64,000 nt of DNA, from NCBI GenBank assembly GCA_963556255.1, contig OY744616.1, forward strand, positions 13,922,772-13,986,771, read 5' to 3'. Of the stretch, positions 1-12,000 are shown in pieces. The notes under the pieces were generated by a model. That model was given only the letters and a program-made list of their open reading frames with translations. It was not told the origin of the DNA and did no database searches. Each line of letters opens with the position of its first letter. Within the stretch, counting starts at the first letter, position 1. A program made the translations under genes and the position numbers. This DNA is from Allolobophora icterica. Lineage: Eukaryota; Annelida; Clitellata; Crassiclitellata; Lumbricidae.

Positions 1-1050
1 GCTGCATTTTAAAAATGTTAGTTGTCTTCGCGAAATCAGCAAGTTTAAAAACTTGAAATAATTTTTAATTTCATTTTTTATAGCCTTAGTAGTAAGTTAG
101 TATGAAAGTGACCTAACGTGGTCAATGATTGTCACAAACAGTGAAGAATTTGCATCACTGTTGCAAATAATATTCTAAGTTTTTATAGATGGAAATATTT
201 AGGTGGCAAACAAGTATATTGGAATATAACATCTTTTGAAATATTAACATCAGACTGAAGTGAATGGAACATGTTTATTCCAAGATAATGACGTGAGTCT
301 CTACCCAAAAATAGTTTGACCGGAAAATACAAACTGAGAAAGTCCGCAATTACATTCGATGGAACGATATTATATATATAGCTGAAACATCTAGACAGGA
401 AGCATGAAATGAAAGTGTTGAGTTAAATATCAATGTGTAGTAACAGGCCCCTACGCATGAAAAATGTATGCCCATTTTGAAGGTAAAGCGCTACATAAAA
501 ACTTAATATTTGGGTGTGACTAAACACACTGAGGACCGGTTCGTCCTGTTTTTGACGTTTAAGAAACATTTTTGATTCGATAAAGCGTGTTTCTAAGTAC
601 GCACCTAAACTCTAGTTAGATATTTTGTTAGCACTAATGAAAAACCTTGTATGAACAAGGGGTTTATGATTGTTATTTTACTTATTACTTTGTTTTGCTA
701 CTAATTCTAATCACGAACAAGGAACTTTTCTTTGTTTCATTCTCTGGTTAACAGTTTTTTTTACTCATTTATAATCATAGGCAGTGAACTATGAATATTT
801 ATGTTTGACTACGAACAGTTTAGGACCTACTGGTTGGGTACTTTTGCGTTTTGGAAAAACTTAGTTGTATTAAGATGGATGCTTCAACCGCACTCAACGG
901 TATTATTTTAGTTTGATGAGAAATTGTACAAGATCAGTACTGGTGTCCTGTTTGTTGTTATTTATTGTTGTTTGCACGGTTAGGACATATAGGCCTATAG
1001 GTAAACTAACGCTTTTATTTTAATAGTTTAGCCTAATGCACTTCAAACGT
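1..1050 (+). repeat. 3' spacer block of an off-window zinc-finger unit
   Basis: The block carries the markers found after every zinc-finger gene here: an 'aaatgtta..cttcgcgaaatcagcaag' start, 'gaccggttcgtcctgtttttgacg' near 535, 'cttgtatgaacaaggg' near 645, and 'gatggatgcttcaaccgcactcaac' near 875. The same order recurs at about 5840, 22905, 35020 and 42120, and in shortened form at 28865. So another unit lies just left of the window. No coding potential is visible. Confidence 0.8.
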
Positions 1051-2085
1051 ATAGAGTTTATAGACGACTAGATGTTTTCCCGTCCTAAGACGTGAAATTT
1101 ATTACGACCTTCATAGTTTACAAATTTGTGAAAATGTCATCATAAACAATGTTTTGCGTGTCCGACCGTCATCCAGGATGACGTTCGAAAGTGTTGCGGT
1201 TAAATGTAAAACTGAAGTCTCACCTTTTCAAACTCTCCTACCATGACTCATCTGATCCTCTGCCTTCCAATTATTCTCGCCGTAAACGACAACCGCCTTG
1301 GCAGCTGCTCTGCCTCTCCTGATCTGGTACCCTGGAAATCGGACTTGGATCTCTTTTTGGACTACTCTCTGGAACCCCTCTGATTTGGTTTGGCCTTCTG
1401 GAAACCGGACACGGACCTCTCTTGGACTACTCTGTGGAAACTCCCTCTGATCTGATGTAGCGCTCGTGAATAGACTGGTGACCTGCGCTTGGCCTTCGAG
1501 TGGCGCTTTAGAAGTTTGGAGATTACGATTACGATTAGGCCTACGCGATTTTCTATAACGACCGTATGGCCTCGACCCTGCTCATTGTTCAATGATTTGA
1601 TCGGGTGAGATCCATCACCACCACTGTCCGTTTGAATAGGCGCCATGCCATTTAAAGTCCCCGTGTGGTCAGAAGATCGTAAACAGCGGAATAAAAATTA
1701 AGAAATTCTTTCTCTGAGGATTGCATAGGCCTATATATTATACTAACGAACAAACTGAGACGGCTATAGAAAGTCGAACAATTAAAATAATCATAATATT
1801 GCATAATGTAGGCTCTTTAGAACTTTGAATTACAGTAGGTCGCTATTTGTAAACATCGTCGCTGGTCATGAATATTGATTGTTATTTTTGAAGCTGCCAG
1901 AGCCAGTGACGTCACAATTAAGCTATTACTATTATTAAGCCGAAACAATTGGTCGCCATGGCGAGCGGTTCATGAATATCCAGTAACAGTGCGCATGCGC
2001 GTTACTTAGCGTAACATGCAAAGGTGGACACAGCCTGCCTGCCTGCCTGCCTGCCTTCCCCTGACATTTCTGTTCGTTTATATAT
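1051..2085. other. Composite insertion in the first spacer
   Basis: This stretch is absent from the same place in the other units; the shared spacer resumes at about 2085. It contains what looks like a LINE/SINE 3' end (a 'gtggcgctttagaag' box near 1500 followed by an ATTACG tail near 1525-1545), then a copy of the dispersed GACCGTATGGCCTCGACC repeat (about 1557-1615), and a (GCCT)6 microsatellite at 2033-2056. No gene is recognised. The boundaries are approximate. Confidence 0.45.
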
Positions 2086-2499
2086 ATAATAGACGATAAT
2101 ACTTAGCGGCAATGGTGCGTTTGAAATGTCTAGGCAAATCAACTGTTTCTTCTCACTCTGTAATAGTTGAAAGGTGAAAAAACTATAGGCCTAATAGTGA
2201 CATGCCATAGGCCTACATGCACAACCACTAGAAGACATTTCCGCAGTAAATAACAATGGTCCAGAAACAGGCCCTTTTTATTAGAAATATGCGTGTTCTA
2301 AGTAGAATGATTGTTTTTCTTACTTCCTTTGTATCAGATTAATGGCGCATCTAAGGGAGGGGGCGAATTGACTTCCACCTCAAGTCCTATCGCTAACCTA
2401 AAACTGCCTACACTACTCTCAACCAAAGAACCTTCGCGATCAACCACACTCACCGCTATATTTTCTGCAGTTCCTGCGAAACATAAGATCAACCATAAC

Positions 2500-2740
2500 A
2501 GGTCAAATTATCTTGAACTACGATTGGTCATCCGATTGTTGTACAATCTTGCGGGTACCATTCTTAGAATCAACGACCCCGGAAACCATGAAATATACGC
2601 TCAGTACACCATTCTATCACTTATAGGCCTAGTTCATGCTAAACCAAGGGTTAACCGCAACAGGTCAAGTAACCTTAAACTGCAAGGTCATGCGATGGTG
2701 ACAATAACTCTGTTGGATTTTCAGGAACACGACGATCCTA
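2500..2740 (+). pseudogene. Decayed immunoglobulin-like fragment, unit 1
   Basis: Translation gives the end of an Ig-type domain (a stretch like INDPGNHEIYAQYTIL followed by HAKP). In another frame it gives a second domain start (GLTATGQVTLNCKVMRW, then a stop). The fragment is part of the duplicated unit and recurs upstream of every zinc-finger gene. A pyrimidine-rich tract ending in 'tttgtatcag' near 2337 resembles a splice acceptor before it. Frames are broken, so a functional exon is unlikely. The family call rests on motif resemblance only. Confidence 0.4.
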
Positions 2741-2769
2741 ATCCTATTTTGATGTTAATGTAAATGTAT

Positions 2770-2840
2770 TCGTTTTTATATAGCGACCGTATGGCCTCGA
2801 CCCTGCTAATTTTTCAATAAATTGATCGGGTGAGATCCTC
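2770..2840 (+). repeat. Dispersed GCGACCGTATGGCC repeat, unit 1
   Basis: A short block reads 'tatatagcgaccgtatggcc', then 'tcgaccctgctaatttttc' and 'attgatcgggtgagatcc'. Copies lie at about 1557, 16245, 24968, 30818 and 38170, and outside the array at about 54985. Inside the array it was already present before the duplications. Confidence 0.6.
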
Positions 2841-3681
2841 CACTTTAGACTGAGGATTTCTCTGTAGAATTTCTTTGCTTCTTTGGCTTTCTTTTACCTC
2901 GAAAGCCCTATCATAGACACAGAAGATCAAAATCTCTCTCGCAGCTCCTGAGTTAGATTCACTGGGAGTAAAATTACCCATGACTATGGATTTCGTGTAT
3001 TTCTTACATCGTGGTCCGAATATAGGTTGCGGCATGAAGGCTAATAGTGACGTCATATACATGCGACGAATTCAAAATTCAACAATTTTGCGTTGCAACG
3101 GAAATAAAATTTCAAACAGTGGCTTCGTGTTGTCTCTAAAGTAATCTGGAACTACTAGATTATCTTCAGGTACATTCTGTAAGTGGAAAGAGTTTTCTGA
3201 TTTCTCTAAGAACCCTATCTGGGTAAGATAATTCTACTTGGTCTCTTAGTTGTGAGTGCAAACGTTTCAAACGTTACAAAGCATCGCCATTTACCTAGCT
3301 ACATGTGCGAGCCGATCTATATTGGTTCCCCATCCGAAACGCGTCGACTACTGTTTAAGTAAACTTTTTGAAAAGGTATAGGCTATGCACACTCATTTGA
3401 AAATACGATCTACATGCAGATCCTTATTCAACGCGTTTATTGCACTCCTCATTGTAACATGCTGTTTTAGGGATAATGAGTGAATGGAGATGTTATATAT
3501 AGAACTTTATACTGAACAAGACAATCAAGTGGAGAGGTTTGTTAATTATTCCAATCCACAGTAACATGCAAGAGGATCAGCGTCTTTAAAGCTCTGACTT
3601 TGTGGGAATCATATCTGAAATCGAAATTCATCTTTGTCGAAAATCTGCGATAAACTTCACAGATCTTCACTATCACTACTG

Positions 3682-5382
3682 ATGTCGGAAAATATTTCTT
3701 TCAAGCATTTCTTGGCAAATTCCACCGGAAATGCAATGCAAGAAAAGATGCCCTGTTCCCAGTTCGGTCAGAAAACATATGTGTGGGATAGTCATAGCCG
3801 TTCGGAAGAAAAGACATACGAATGTGAGTTATGTAATAAAGTGTTCAGGTACCCTTGGTTCCTAAAGAGACACTTGAAAACCCATACTCGAGTAGAAGCA
3901 CGTCATAACCTGGTGTGTCAGAAAACATTCACATACTCTTCAGATTTGAAAAAACACACCACAACTCATACTCACTCTGGAGAAAAGCCATACCTTTGCC
4001 AGTTGTGTAAGAAAACATTCTCCAATTCATCTCATCTGCAAAGCCATATTAGAATTCATACCGGAGAGAAACCGTACCATTGTCAGTTGTGTGAAATCAT
4101 ATCTAATAGTAGAAGTAATCTAATGACGCACATGAGAACACATACTGGAGAGAAACCATACTTTTGCAAGGTATGCCAGATAACATTCTCATTTGCTTCA
4201 GGTCTTAGAAGTCATGAAAACTCTCACTCTGGAGAAAAGCCATACCTTTGCCAGGTGTGTAAGAAGACGTTCTCCAATTCTTCTAATCTGCAACGCCATA
4301 TTAGAATCCACACTGGAGAGAAACCATACCAATGTCACATGTGCACACAAAAATATTCCCATTCTACCGGGCTACGATATCATGTTAGCACCCACACTGG
4401 AGATAAACCATTTAAGTGCGAGCTGTGTAGAAAAGGATTTCCAGATTCTTCCAGTCTACGGGTCCATATTAGAATCCATACTGGAGAGAAGCCATTTCAG
4501 TGTGAGATATGTAGGAAAGGATTTCTAAATGCTTCAGGTCTACGGATCCATATTAGAATCCATACTGGAGAGAAACCATTTAAGTGCGAGATATGTAGAA
4601 GACGATTTATAGATTCTTCACGTCTACGGGTCCATATTAGAATCCATACTGGAGAGAAGCCTTACAAATGCCACATATGTCAAAGAAGGTTTATCCAAAC
4701 TGCTAGTTTAAGACATCATGCAAGAATTCATACCGGAGAGAAATCGTACCAATGCGAGTTATGTGAGTTCAAAGCTATTAATTGTAGTTATCTAAAGAGC
4801 CACATGAGAAAACATACAGGAGACAAACCATACCTTTGTCAGGTATGTCAGAAAACGTTCCCATTTTCTTCAGGTCTGAGAAATCATGAAAAAATCCACT
4901 CCGGAGACAAACCACACCTTTGCCACTTATGTCAGAAAACATTCGCTCGTGCCTCTTATCTGAGAAGTCATGAAAAAACCCACACCGGAGAGAAACCATA
5001 CCTTTGCCAGGTATGTAAGAAAACATTCACTCGTGCCTTCGGTCTGAGAAGTCATGAAACCATCCACTCCGGAGTGAAACCATACATATGCCAGGTATGT
5101 CAAAAAACGTTCCCATTCCGCTCAGGTCTGAAACGTCACGAAAAAACTCATTCTCGAGATGAACCATACCTTTGCCAGGTATGTAAGAAAACATTCGCAC
5201 GTGCTTCAGGTCTGAGAAATCATGAAAAAATTCACTCCGAAGAGAAACCATTCCTTTGCGAGGTCTGTCAGAAGACATTCCCATCCACTTCAATTCTGAA
5301 ACGTCATGAAAAATCCCACTCTGTATACAGAAACCACTTGTGTCAAGTTTGTAAAAAAGCAGTTTTCAAATATATAAAATAA
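3682..5382 (+). CDS. Poly-C2H2 zinc-finger protein, array copy 1
   Basis: Encodes 566 aa, probably a nuclear DNA-binding protein. The start was set at the ATG (MSENIS...), which is shared by copies 3-5; the frame is open further upstream but without an ATG. About 18 tandem fingers follow a 60-residue Ser/Lys-rich leader, spaced 28 residues apart by TGEKP(Y/F) linkers. Finger 2 is degenerate because its first Cys is Asn (HNLVCQKTF). An extra 'THS' is inserted in the linker after it, and the last finger breaks off at the stop. No KRAB, SCAN, BTB or ZAD domain is visible in this exon. Relative to copies 2-5, the fingers starting FECHVC, YICQFC, FQCKVC and YQCQMC are missing and another set replaces them. 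A cryptic acceptor (ctgttttag, about 3470) could mark an upstream intron. Binding target unknown. Confidence 0.85.
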   Translation: MSENISFKHFLANSTGNAMQEKMPCSQFGQKTYVWDSHSRSEEKTYECELCNKVFRYPWFLKRHLKTHTRVEARHNLVCQKTFTYSSDLKKHTTTHTHSGEKPYLCQLCKKTFSNSSHLQSHIRIHTGEKPYHCQLCEIISNSRSNLMTHMRTHTGEKPYFCKVCQITFSFASGLRSHENSHSGEKPYLCQVCKKTFSNSSNLQRHIRIHTGEKPYQCHMCTQKYSHSTGLRYHVSTHTGDKPFKCELCRKGFPDSSSLRVHIRIHTGEKPFQCEICRKGFLNASGLRIHIRIHTGEKPFKCEICRRRFIDSSRLRVHIRIHTGEKPYKCHICQRRFIQTASLRHHARIHTGEKSYQCELCEFKAINCSYLKSHMRKHTGDKPYLCQVCQKTFPFSSGLRNHEKIHSGDKPHLCHLCQKTFARASYLRSHEKTHTGEKPYLCQVCKKTFTRAFGLRSHETIHSGVKPYICQVCQKTFPFRSGLKRHEKTHSRDEPYLCQVCKKTFARASGLRNHEKIHSEEKPFLCEVCQKTFPSTSILKRHEKSHSVYRNHLCQVCKKAVFKYIK

Positions 5383-5840
5383 TGATAAAATTCATACTGG
5401 AGAAAGCAAAACTAATGCCACTTATGCCAGAGAACATTCTCATGCAATTCTGTTCCGTAGGTTTTCAAAAGAACCCATATTGCAAACAACCCGAGTAGTA
5501 GTGCCATGCATAGGACATCTGAAGCCCATAAAACTTAATTCCTATATGGGTCTCATATATTCTGCATATGATCACAAATGCAAGAACATTATGAAGTCTG
5601 TGTGAAATTATTGTCATGTGGGTTTCTGATGCCCTACATATAAGGTTGCGATTGTAGAAAATATACTCATGCCTAGTCAACAAAGTTAAGATTGAATTCC
5701 TACTGGGTGCTGAATATGTGATGGTATATTTAGGAATAGTTTTAAGGAAAGATAATGACATATGACGAAAACTTATAGCAACCATGCAATGTACTATTAC
5801 AATTGATGTGTGTTTCCTTTTGCGTCCATTTCGCCATAGT
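5383..5840 (+). pseudogene. Decayed 3' tail of zinc-finger copy 1
   Basis: After the stop, out-of-frame remnants remain of another finger (a TGES linker, then sequence that reads QLCQRTF in related copies). The position matching the AATAAA of copies 2, 4 and 5 reads AACAAA here (5679-5684). Confidence 0.5.
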
Positions 5841-6910
5841 CACACTTTAAAAAAATGTTAGTATAGTTTTTGCGAAATAAGCAAGTTTTAAAACTTGAAA
5901 TAATTTTAAATTTCATTTGGTGTAGCCTTATTACGAAAGTGATATAACGTGATCTTCGATTGTTACAAACAGTGAAAAACTTGCAGCGCTGTTGCAAAAA
6001 TATTCAAATTTTGTATAGATGGAAATATTTAGGTGGCAAACAAGTATATTAAACTATAATATCTTTGAAATATTAATATCAGGTTGAAGTGAATGGAACA
6101 TGTTTATTTCAAGAGAACGACTTGAGTCTCAGCCCAAAGTAAACAGTTTGAGCGGGAAATGCAGATTGAGAAAGTCCGCAATTACATTCGATGGAAAGAA
6201 ATTTTCTTAAATAGTCTATCTGACAATGTCATCATTATGGAAACATCTGGATAGGAAGCATAAAGTGAAAGTGTCGAGTTAATCAATGTGTAGTAATACG
6301 CATAAATAAATTGATGCCCATTGATAGTTGTCTTCAAGGTAAAGAGCGATAGGGGGCCTACGTTAAAAAAACTGAATATATTTGTGTGATTAAGCACACT
6401 TTGGACCGGTTCGTCCTGTTTTTGACGTTTAAGTAACATTTTTGATTCGATAAAACGTGTGTCTAAACTTTACATAGCTATTTTAGTTCGAAATAAAGAG
6501 AGGCCTAAACCTTGTATGAACAAGGGTTTTTATAGTTGTTTTTTACTTATTTGTTTTGCTTTGCTACTAATTTCAATCAAGAACAAGGAACTTTTCTTTT
6601 TTTTCATTCTCTGGCTAATTGTTTTTTACTCATTTATAATCATAGGCAGTGAACCATGAATAGTTATGTTTGACTAGAAACAGTTAAGAACCTACTGGTT
6701 GGGTACTCTTTGCGTTTTAGGAAAAACATAGTTGTATTAGATGGATGCTTCAACCACACTCAACAGTATTATTTTACTTTGATGAAAAATTGTACATGAT
6801 CAGATATCCTCTTTGTTGTTTTTGTTATTTTTTCACGCTTAAAACGTGTATAGGTAAAGTAACGCTTTTACTATAGATTAACCTCGTGCACTCCCAACGT
6901 AGTATAAACG
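5841..6910 (+). repeat. 3' spacer block, unit 1
   Basis: Paralogue of 1-1050 with the same ordered markers. No conserved open frame. Confidence 0.75.
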
Positions 6911-7167
6911 ATAATAATCAGCAGCAATGGTGTGCTTGAAATGTCTTGGCAAAAAAACTGTTTAATCTCACTCTGTAATAGTTGAACAGTGAAAATACTA
7001 GGCCTGATAGTGACATGCCATTCATGCACAACCACTGGAAGACATTTTCCAAGTAAATAACGGTTCAGAAACAGATCCGTATTATGAGATATAGGCCTAG
7101 GCTCTGTGCGTTCTATGCAGAATGATTGTTTTTCTTACTTCCTTTGCATCAGGTTAGTGGTGTATCT

Positions 7168-7414
7168 TACTATAGAAGTTTAAAGGTATATGTATATGTA
7201 TATGTTTGAAGTGGCTGGTCCAGCTGAATGGAACTCTCTACCAGAAACAGTTTGAAGATCCACTTCCATAAATACTTTTAAAACCAAACTGAAAACTCAT
7301 TTATTCTCTAAGTACTATAATTAACTATAAGTACTGCATTGTAACGCGTCCTTTGAGTAAGACTGTTTTATTAAGGCGCGTTATAAATATAGGTTGTATT
7401 GTATTGTATTGTAT
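7168..7414 (+). mobile_element. LINE 3'-end fragment with (TTGTA)n tail
   Basis: Translates to the typical C-terminus of CR1/Rex-like LINE reverse transcriptases (a stretch like AEWNSLPETV, then FKTKLKTHLFSKYYN and a stop), followed by a short 3' UTR ending 'aaggcgcgttataaat' and about five TTGTA repeats. It interrupts the duplicated spacer. 'tgtatct' occurs at 7161-7167 and again at 7415-7421, which fits a target-site duplication. The element is strongly 5'-truncated. Confidence 0.65.
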
Positions 7415-7589
7415 TGTATCTAGGAGGGGGCGAGTTGACTTCCACCTGAAAGTCCCATCGCTAACCTACAACTGCATACACTACTCTCAACCAAAGAACC
7501 TATGCGATCAATCACAATCACCACTCTATTCCTTGCAGTCCCTGAGAAACAAAAGATCAACCAAAACAGGGCAAATTATCGTGAACTAC

Positions 7590-7803
7590 AATAGGTCATC
7601 CGATTGTTGTACAATCTTCCAGTCAATCAATAGGCCTATTCGTTTAGTTCGACAAATCCAGTTGACAATAAAGCAACAGATTACAGAAGCACGATAATAA
7701 TAGAATGGCTTAAAGAGAGAATAAGGGGGAGAATAAGGGGATCACTTGTGTATACCTTTCTTCGAATCCACGACCCGGGAAGCCATGAAATACACACCTA
7801 GTA
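7590..7803 (+). pseudogene. Immunoglobulin-like fragment, unit 2, left part
   Basis: Same spacer fragment as at 2500-2740, here cut at 7803 by the gypsy element; the right part resumes at 16075. 7800-7803 is the left AGTA target duplication. Confidence 0.4.
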
Positions 7804-9032
7804 TGTGACGAACGTCAATTTATATGGTATGTGTTTAATTAAATGGTTAGCGCAACATAAATGTGGCCACGCACACCGAGTAATTTACATATTTTCGCAT
7901 CTCATTAATTCTATTAATAGAGCACCAATCCTGAACTAGCGCGGTAGATTTCTGTGTGCGCCTGACAGAATGGAGGTTTCTCATTGGTCAGAAATGCCCG
8001 GGAATATTTGGCGCCAAGTGAACTGTCTATAAAACAGCGAGGCCTGGCCTGCTACGCGCCTTGTCTGTGTGGATGCCGTCGCAGTGGGACGTGCTGCCTT
8101 TTCTGTGTTGTTTTCGTCGCTGTTGGACGTGTTGGTGAAGTTTAATCGTTCAATGCGCTGATCTGGGTCTGAAACGATTATTTGACAAATCGAAGTTGTA
8201 CGATTGATCGGGAGATAATCGTAACTCATCGAACCTTTTGGTATTGAAGGTTGAGTATCGATTCCAGTTGTTTTGAAGGCATTTTGGTATCGATCGGTGG
8301 ATTGATATTTTTATGTGGCCATATGTAAGAGATATATACAGGCTAATACAGCCCTAGTTTTAAGATCATTTCGTTGATAGTACAAAGTGTAGACATTTGT
8401 ATAGCGTGCTTAGTTAGACCATATTAAGTCGATTATATAAGAAATTGAGATAGGATCGAACTGGATTTTAATTAGAATAACTGGCAATTGGTAAATATCG
8501 CTAGTTGTGAATCGATAATTGTGAACTTTGTCAAGATCGGTGATTAGACCCGATAAATTGTCAGTTAATCTACGGACATTGAATTTCGGATCTGTACAGA
8601 CATTAATTTGCATCTTTCATTTCTTTTAATAAATAAATTTACTTGGAATTAAAAATCATTATGTCTGACAAAGCGGTGGCCGCTTTAGTCGAGGAAATGT
8701 CCGAGATGACGGCGCTAATGAGAAACTTTATTTCCCGCCAAGAACAGGTAGAAACCGGTATGGCACAGTTAGCGCGGGAAGTTGGTCGTTTAGGCGGGAA
8801 CTTTCCCGCCGAAAATACTGTTGTAAAGGCAGAAGGACCTTTAACACACGCAGACATATGTCAGGAAATATCCTTGGTACCAGAAAATTATATAGTGCTC
8901 GACACAAGTGATGTAGAGGAAAGAGTAAAGTCCCCCACTGCTCAGGGTTCAAATCCCGCACGTTTGGTCCAGCCAGCCAAAGCCTTACAACAGGGCGCTC
9001 GCTCGCCAGAGGGCGATGATAGGAACGCTACA
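7804..9032 (+). repeat. 5' LTR
   Basis: Contains an inverted CCAAT box, a TATA box, paired AATAAA signals at 8628-8637 and, downstream of these, 372 bp of coding sequence (ATG 8661). The U5-like part is therefore translated as the first 124 residues of Gag. Confidence 0.93.
7983..8034 (+). promoter_or_regulatory. LTR core promoter (ATTGG + TATAAAA)
   Basis: ATTGG (an inverted CCAAT box) lies at 7983-7987 and TATAAAA at 8028-8034, about 40 bp apart, in the position expected of a pol II LTR promoter. The same sequence recurs in the 3' LTR at about 15021-15072. Transcription would start near 8060, leaving a leader of about 600 nt before the Gag ATG. Confidence 0.65.
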
Positions 9033-12000
9033 CGTGGTACCAGAAGTGGGGTTTTAATGGCTGAATTGGAAAAACAGGCGGAAGTAGAACCGGAAGTGGG
9101 TTTACATAGAAGATTTACTCGACCAATGGACTTAATGGACTTGGGTGAGTCTGAATTAGAAGTGAGTGATTTTGGTCAACAGGACAATGAAATAGACGAA
9201 ATGAGTGAAGTTAGTGATCAGGAAATTACATTTAAACATCCTTGGAAAAAGAATATGCTTGAACAACAGGAGATGTTTATTGATAAATGTTATGAAACAC
9301 AGACTAATGTTAAGTGTCTAGTTTCAGATACTGGTCGACAGATGAGACAACCGCAGACTACACAGCAGATGAGCGATAGTGTTCGTCATCCGTCTCGCGC
9401 TTGGTACGCTGCCCTCGACGAAAGTGCACGTCCCAGTCTCACGAGTTCTGCGTCGCTGTCTTCGGTTCCTGTCACCTACGGAAAACCAAGCGCTGGTATA
9501 CCAACACATTCAAGTGCAACGCCTTTCAATCAACCTTCGATCTGGGCGGTGTCCGGGTCATTTCAGGAACGTCGTCCGGTTGCAATCAGTCGTGGGCACC
9601 TGAGTTCCGGTTACCTACCAACGGTGATGTCGATTCCGACTTCGTTTGGAGCAACGACAACAATGGAAACGTGGAGCCGTGAAATCTACAGAAAGCCATG
9701 CCAAGAAGTTCCAGTGCAAGTCGGGAAGGGAAGGACTGAAGGACGTCCTTTGCTCTTGCCGATGACTCTTGAACTCGCCACGTTGAACCCAGCGGCGAAG
9801 GTCACAACGTCCGTCGCCACTCAAACGGTGATAGCTGACGAAGGTCAACTTGGATCGACCGTAGAACCACAACCGGGTCCGAATGTGAAGTCAACAGAAG
9901 AAAAAGGACAGTTGGAGAAGTTGTCGGACAACCAAACCATGCTGTCTACACTGCGATCCAATAGACAATGGATTAAAATTGGTACGTACAATGGTAAAAC
10001 TGCAGTCCAAGCTTTTGTCCGAAAATTTGAGGTGTGCGCAAAACACAATGGATGGACGGAAGAAGAAAAACTTCATCAGCTGATGTGTGCGTTAGTGGAA
10101 CCGGCCAATCAACTGCTATGGGAGTTCGACTCAGCCAATGTGATGACGTCAGACGACCTGATTCAGAAACTAAAGTCGAGGTACGGTGGAACAGATCAAA
10201 CCACATTGTACCAAACGCAATTAAACACCAGACGACAGAGAGAAGGTGAGGAACTTGGTTCATTAGTGCAAGATATTAGACGATTAATGATCCTTGCTTT
10301 TCCTGGACCGACAACGAGCCACAGTGAAGCCATAGCTATTCGAGCGTTTATTGACGCTCTCCGAGACAAAGAACTGGCAATGAAAGTTCGTGAGCGTGAA
10401 GCGGAAACGTTGGACAAAGCATACAACCTAGCCATGAGGTTCGAGGGTTATCAGAAAGCCGAACGACGAGATTCTGATCAATCGGATCGTCGACCTATGC
10501 GAGCTAAGATGGTGCGAGAAGATGATGGACATTTGGAGAAAATGCTACAACTCATCCGAGACGAGCTGGAATCGCAGCGACGACAGATGGCGAGTCTGGA
10601 GAAACGTTTGGACGGACGAGGGCACTGGGAGTCGAAGCCGAAGGAACTACCAGCGGCAACCGCCTCCACAACCAGACGTCAGTGGGAAAGAACTCGTGGT
10701 CGACCAGAAACCGCTGAGGAAAGTCAACCGCCAAATCAGGTGAGGAGAAAGACGCCTAGAACCTGTTTCGGTTGTGGCCAGTCCGACCATCTGGTGAGAG
10801 ACTGTCCTGGTCCGGTTTCGACACAACTTGGTCCAGCTTCCAGTGAGGAACCGCCAATAACTCTTCGCTCGAATCATGTACAAGGTAGCAGCAACGCTTA
10901 CCTGTCGGTGAAGGTCAATGGTAAAGCGACGTTTGCCTTGATTGACACAGGCTGCGAACTCTCTTTAGTTCCGAGTTCCATGGTGAAGAAAGCAGATGTT
11001 AAACGTTCCAGACAACTGTTGCAAGCTGCAAATGGAACTGAGATCCGGGTCATTGGCGAAACGAAGCTAACCGTTGAAATCGATGGACTTCAATTCGATG
11101 CACACTGCTTGGTGACAGAACAGATTTCAGAACTGATCCTGGGCCTATCCTGGCTTGAAAGTCAGCAAGTCCAGTGGAACTTTGGTAAGAAGACAATCAC
11201 GATCAATGGGCATGAAGTCGGCATTCATTGTCGAGCAGCACCTTCAATGTGTCGCAAAGTGGCGTTGGCACATGACGTGCAAGTGCCAGCGTTAAGCGAA
11301 ATGAACGTTGAAGCATACGCCATCCTAGCGAAATTGGGTGATGTCTGTGGAAGAAGTTGGGCGACTCAACCTCAACTGCTCGACTCCGGAGTGCTGGTGG
11401 CTGGGACTCTGCTGCCAGAACGCGCTATCGACTTACCTCTGAGAATTTTGAATCCGACAACTAGTGCAGTAAGATTAAAGAAAGGACTCCAATGTGCAAC
11501 CGAAATCGTCACTGTCTACGGCGAAACTTCAAGCGATGGCCAGGTGTCCAGCTGCGGCCAAGTTATAGAGAATCGCACGGAGCCTTCTAACGAAGAAGTC
11601 GAAAAAGTGTTGTCGCCATTATGGACTGATGTAGCAGAGGATGTTACGCCAGAAGCACGGTTGCAGCTTAAGCAAATAGTGTTGCAACACCGTAAATCAT
11701 TCTCGATGCATGAATGGGACTATGGCTACACGGATGTTTTGCAGCACAAGATTGACACTGGAGGAGAACGACCAGTCCGACAAACCTTACGTCGTCAACC
11801 ACTGGCTTTACTTCCAATGATAGACGAACAGGTGGACCAAATGCTCCGGCTGAAGTTGATCGAGCCGTCGACATCAGAATGGGCCAGTAATGTGGTCATC
11901 GTGAAGAAGAAAGATGGGACACCTCGGTTCTGCGTGGACTACCGAGCTGTCAACACCAAAACTCGACCTGATGCATTCCCGCTTCCACTCATCAGTGAGA

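Noticed and set aside
2311..2763. 150-codon + ORF treated as an intact gene
   Set aside because: It begins at a non-ATG codon and the Ig-like similarity changes frame; sister units have stops, so it was kept only as a relic.
4778..5293. Antisense ORFs with repeated 'FHDFSD..GKGMVSL' units opposite the zinc-finger genes
   Set aside because: The 28-residue period mirrors the finger repeats on the other strand; these are shadows.
3800..5380. Regular repeats at about 84-bp spacing, CRISPR-like at first sight
   Set aside because: The repeats are conserved finger linkers within open coding frames, not palindromic repeats with unique spacers.
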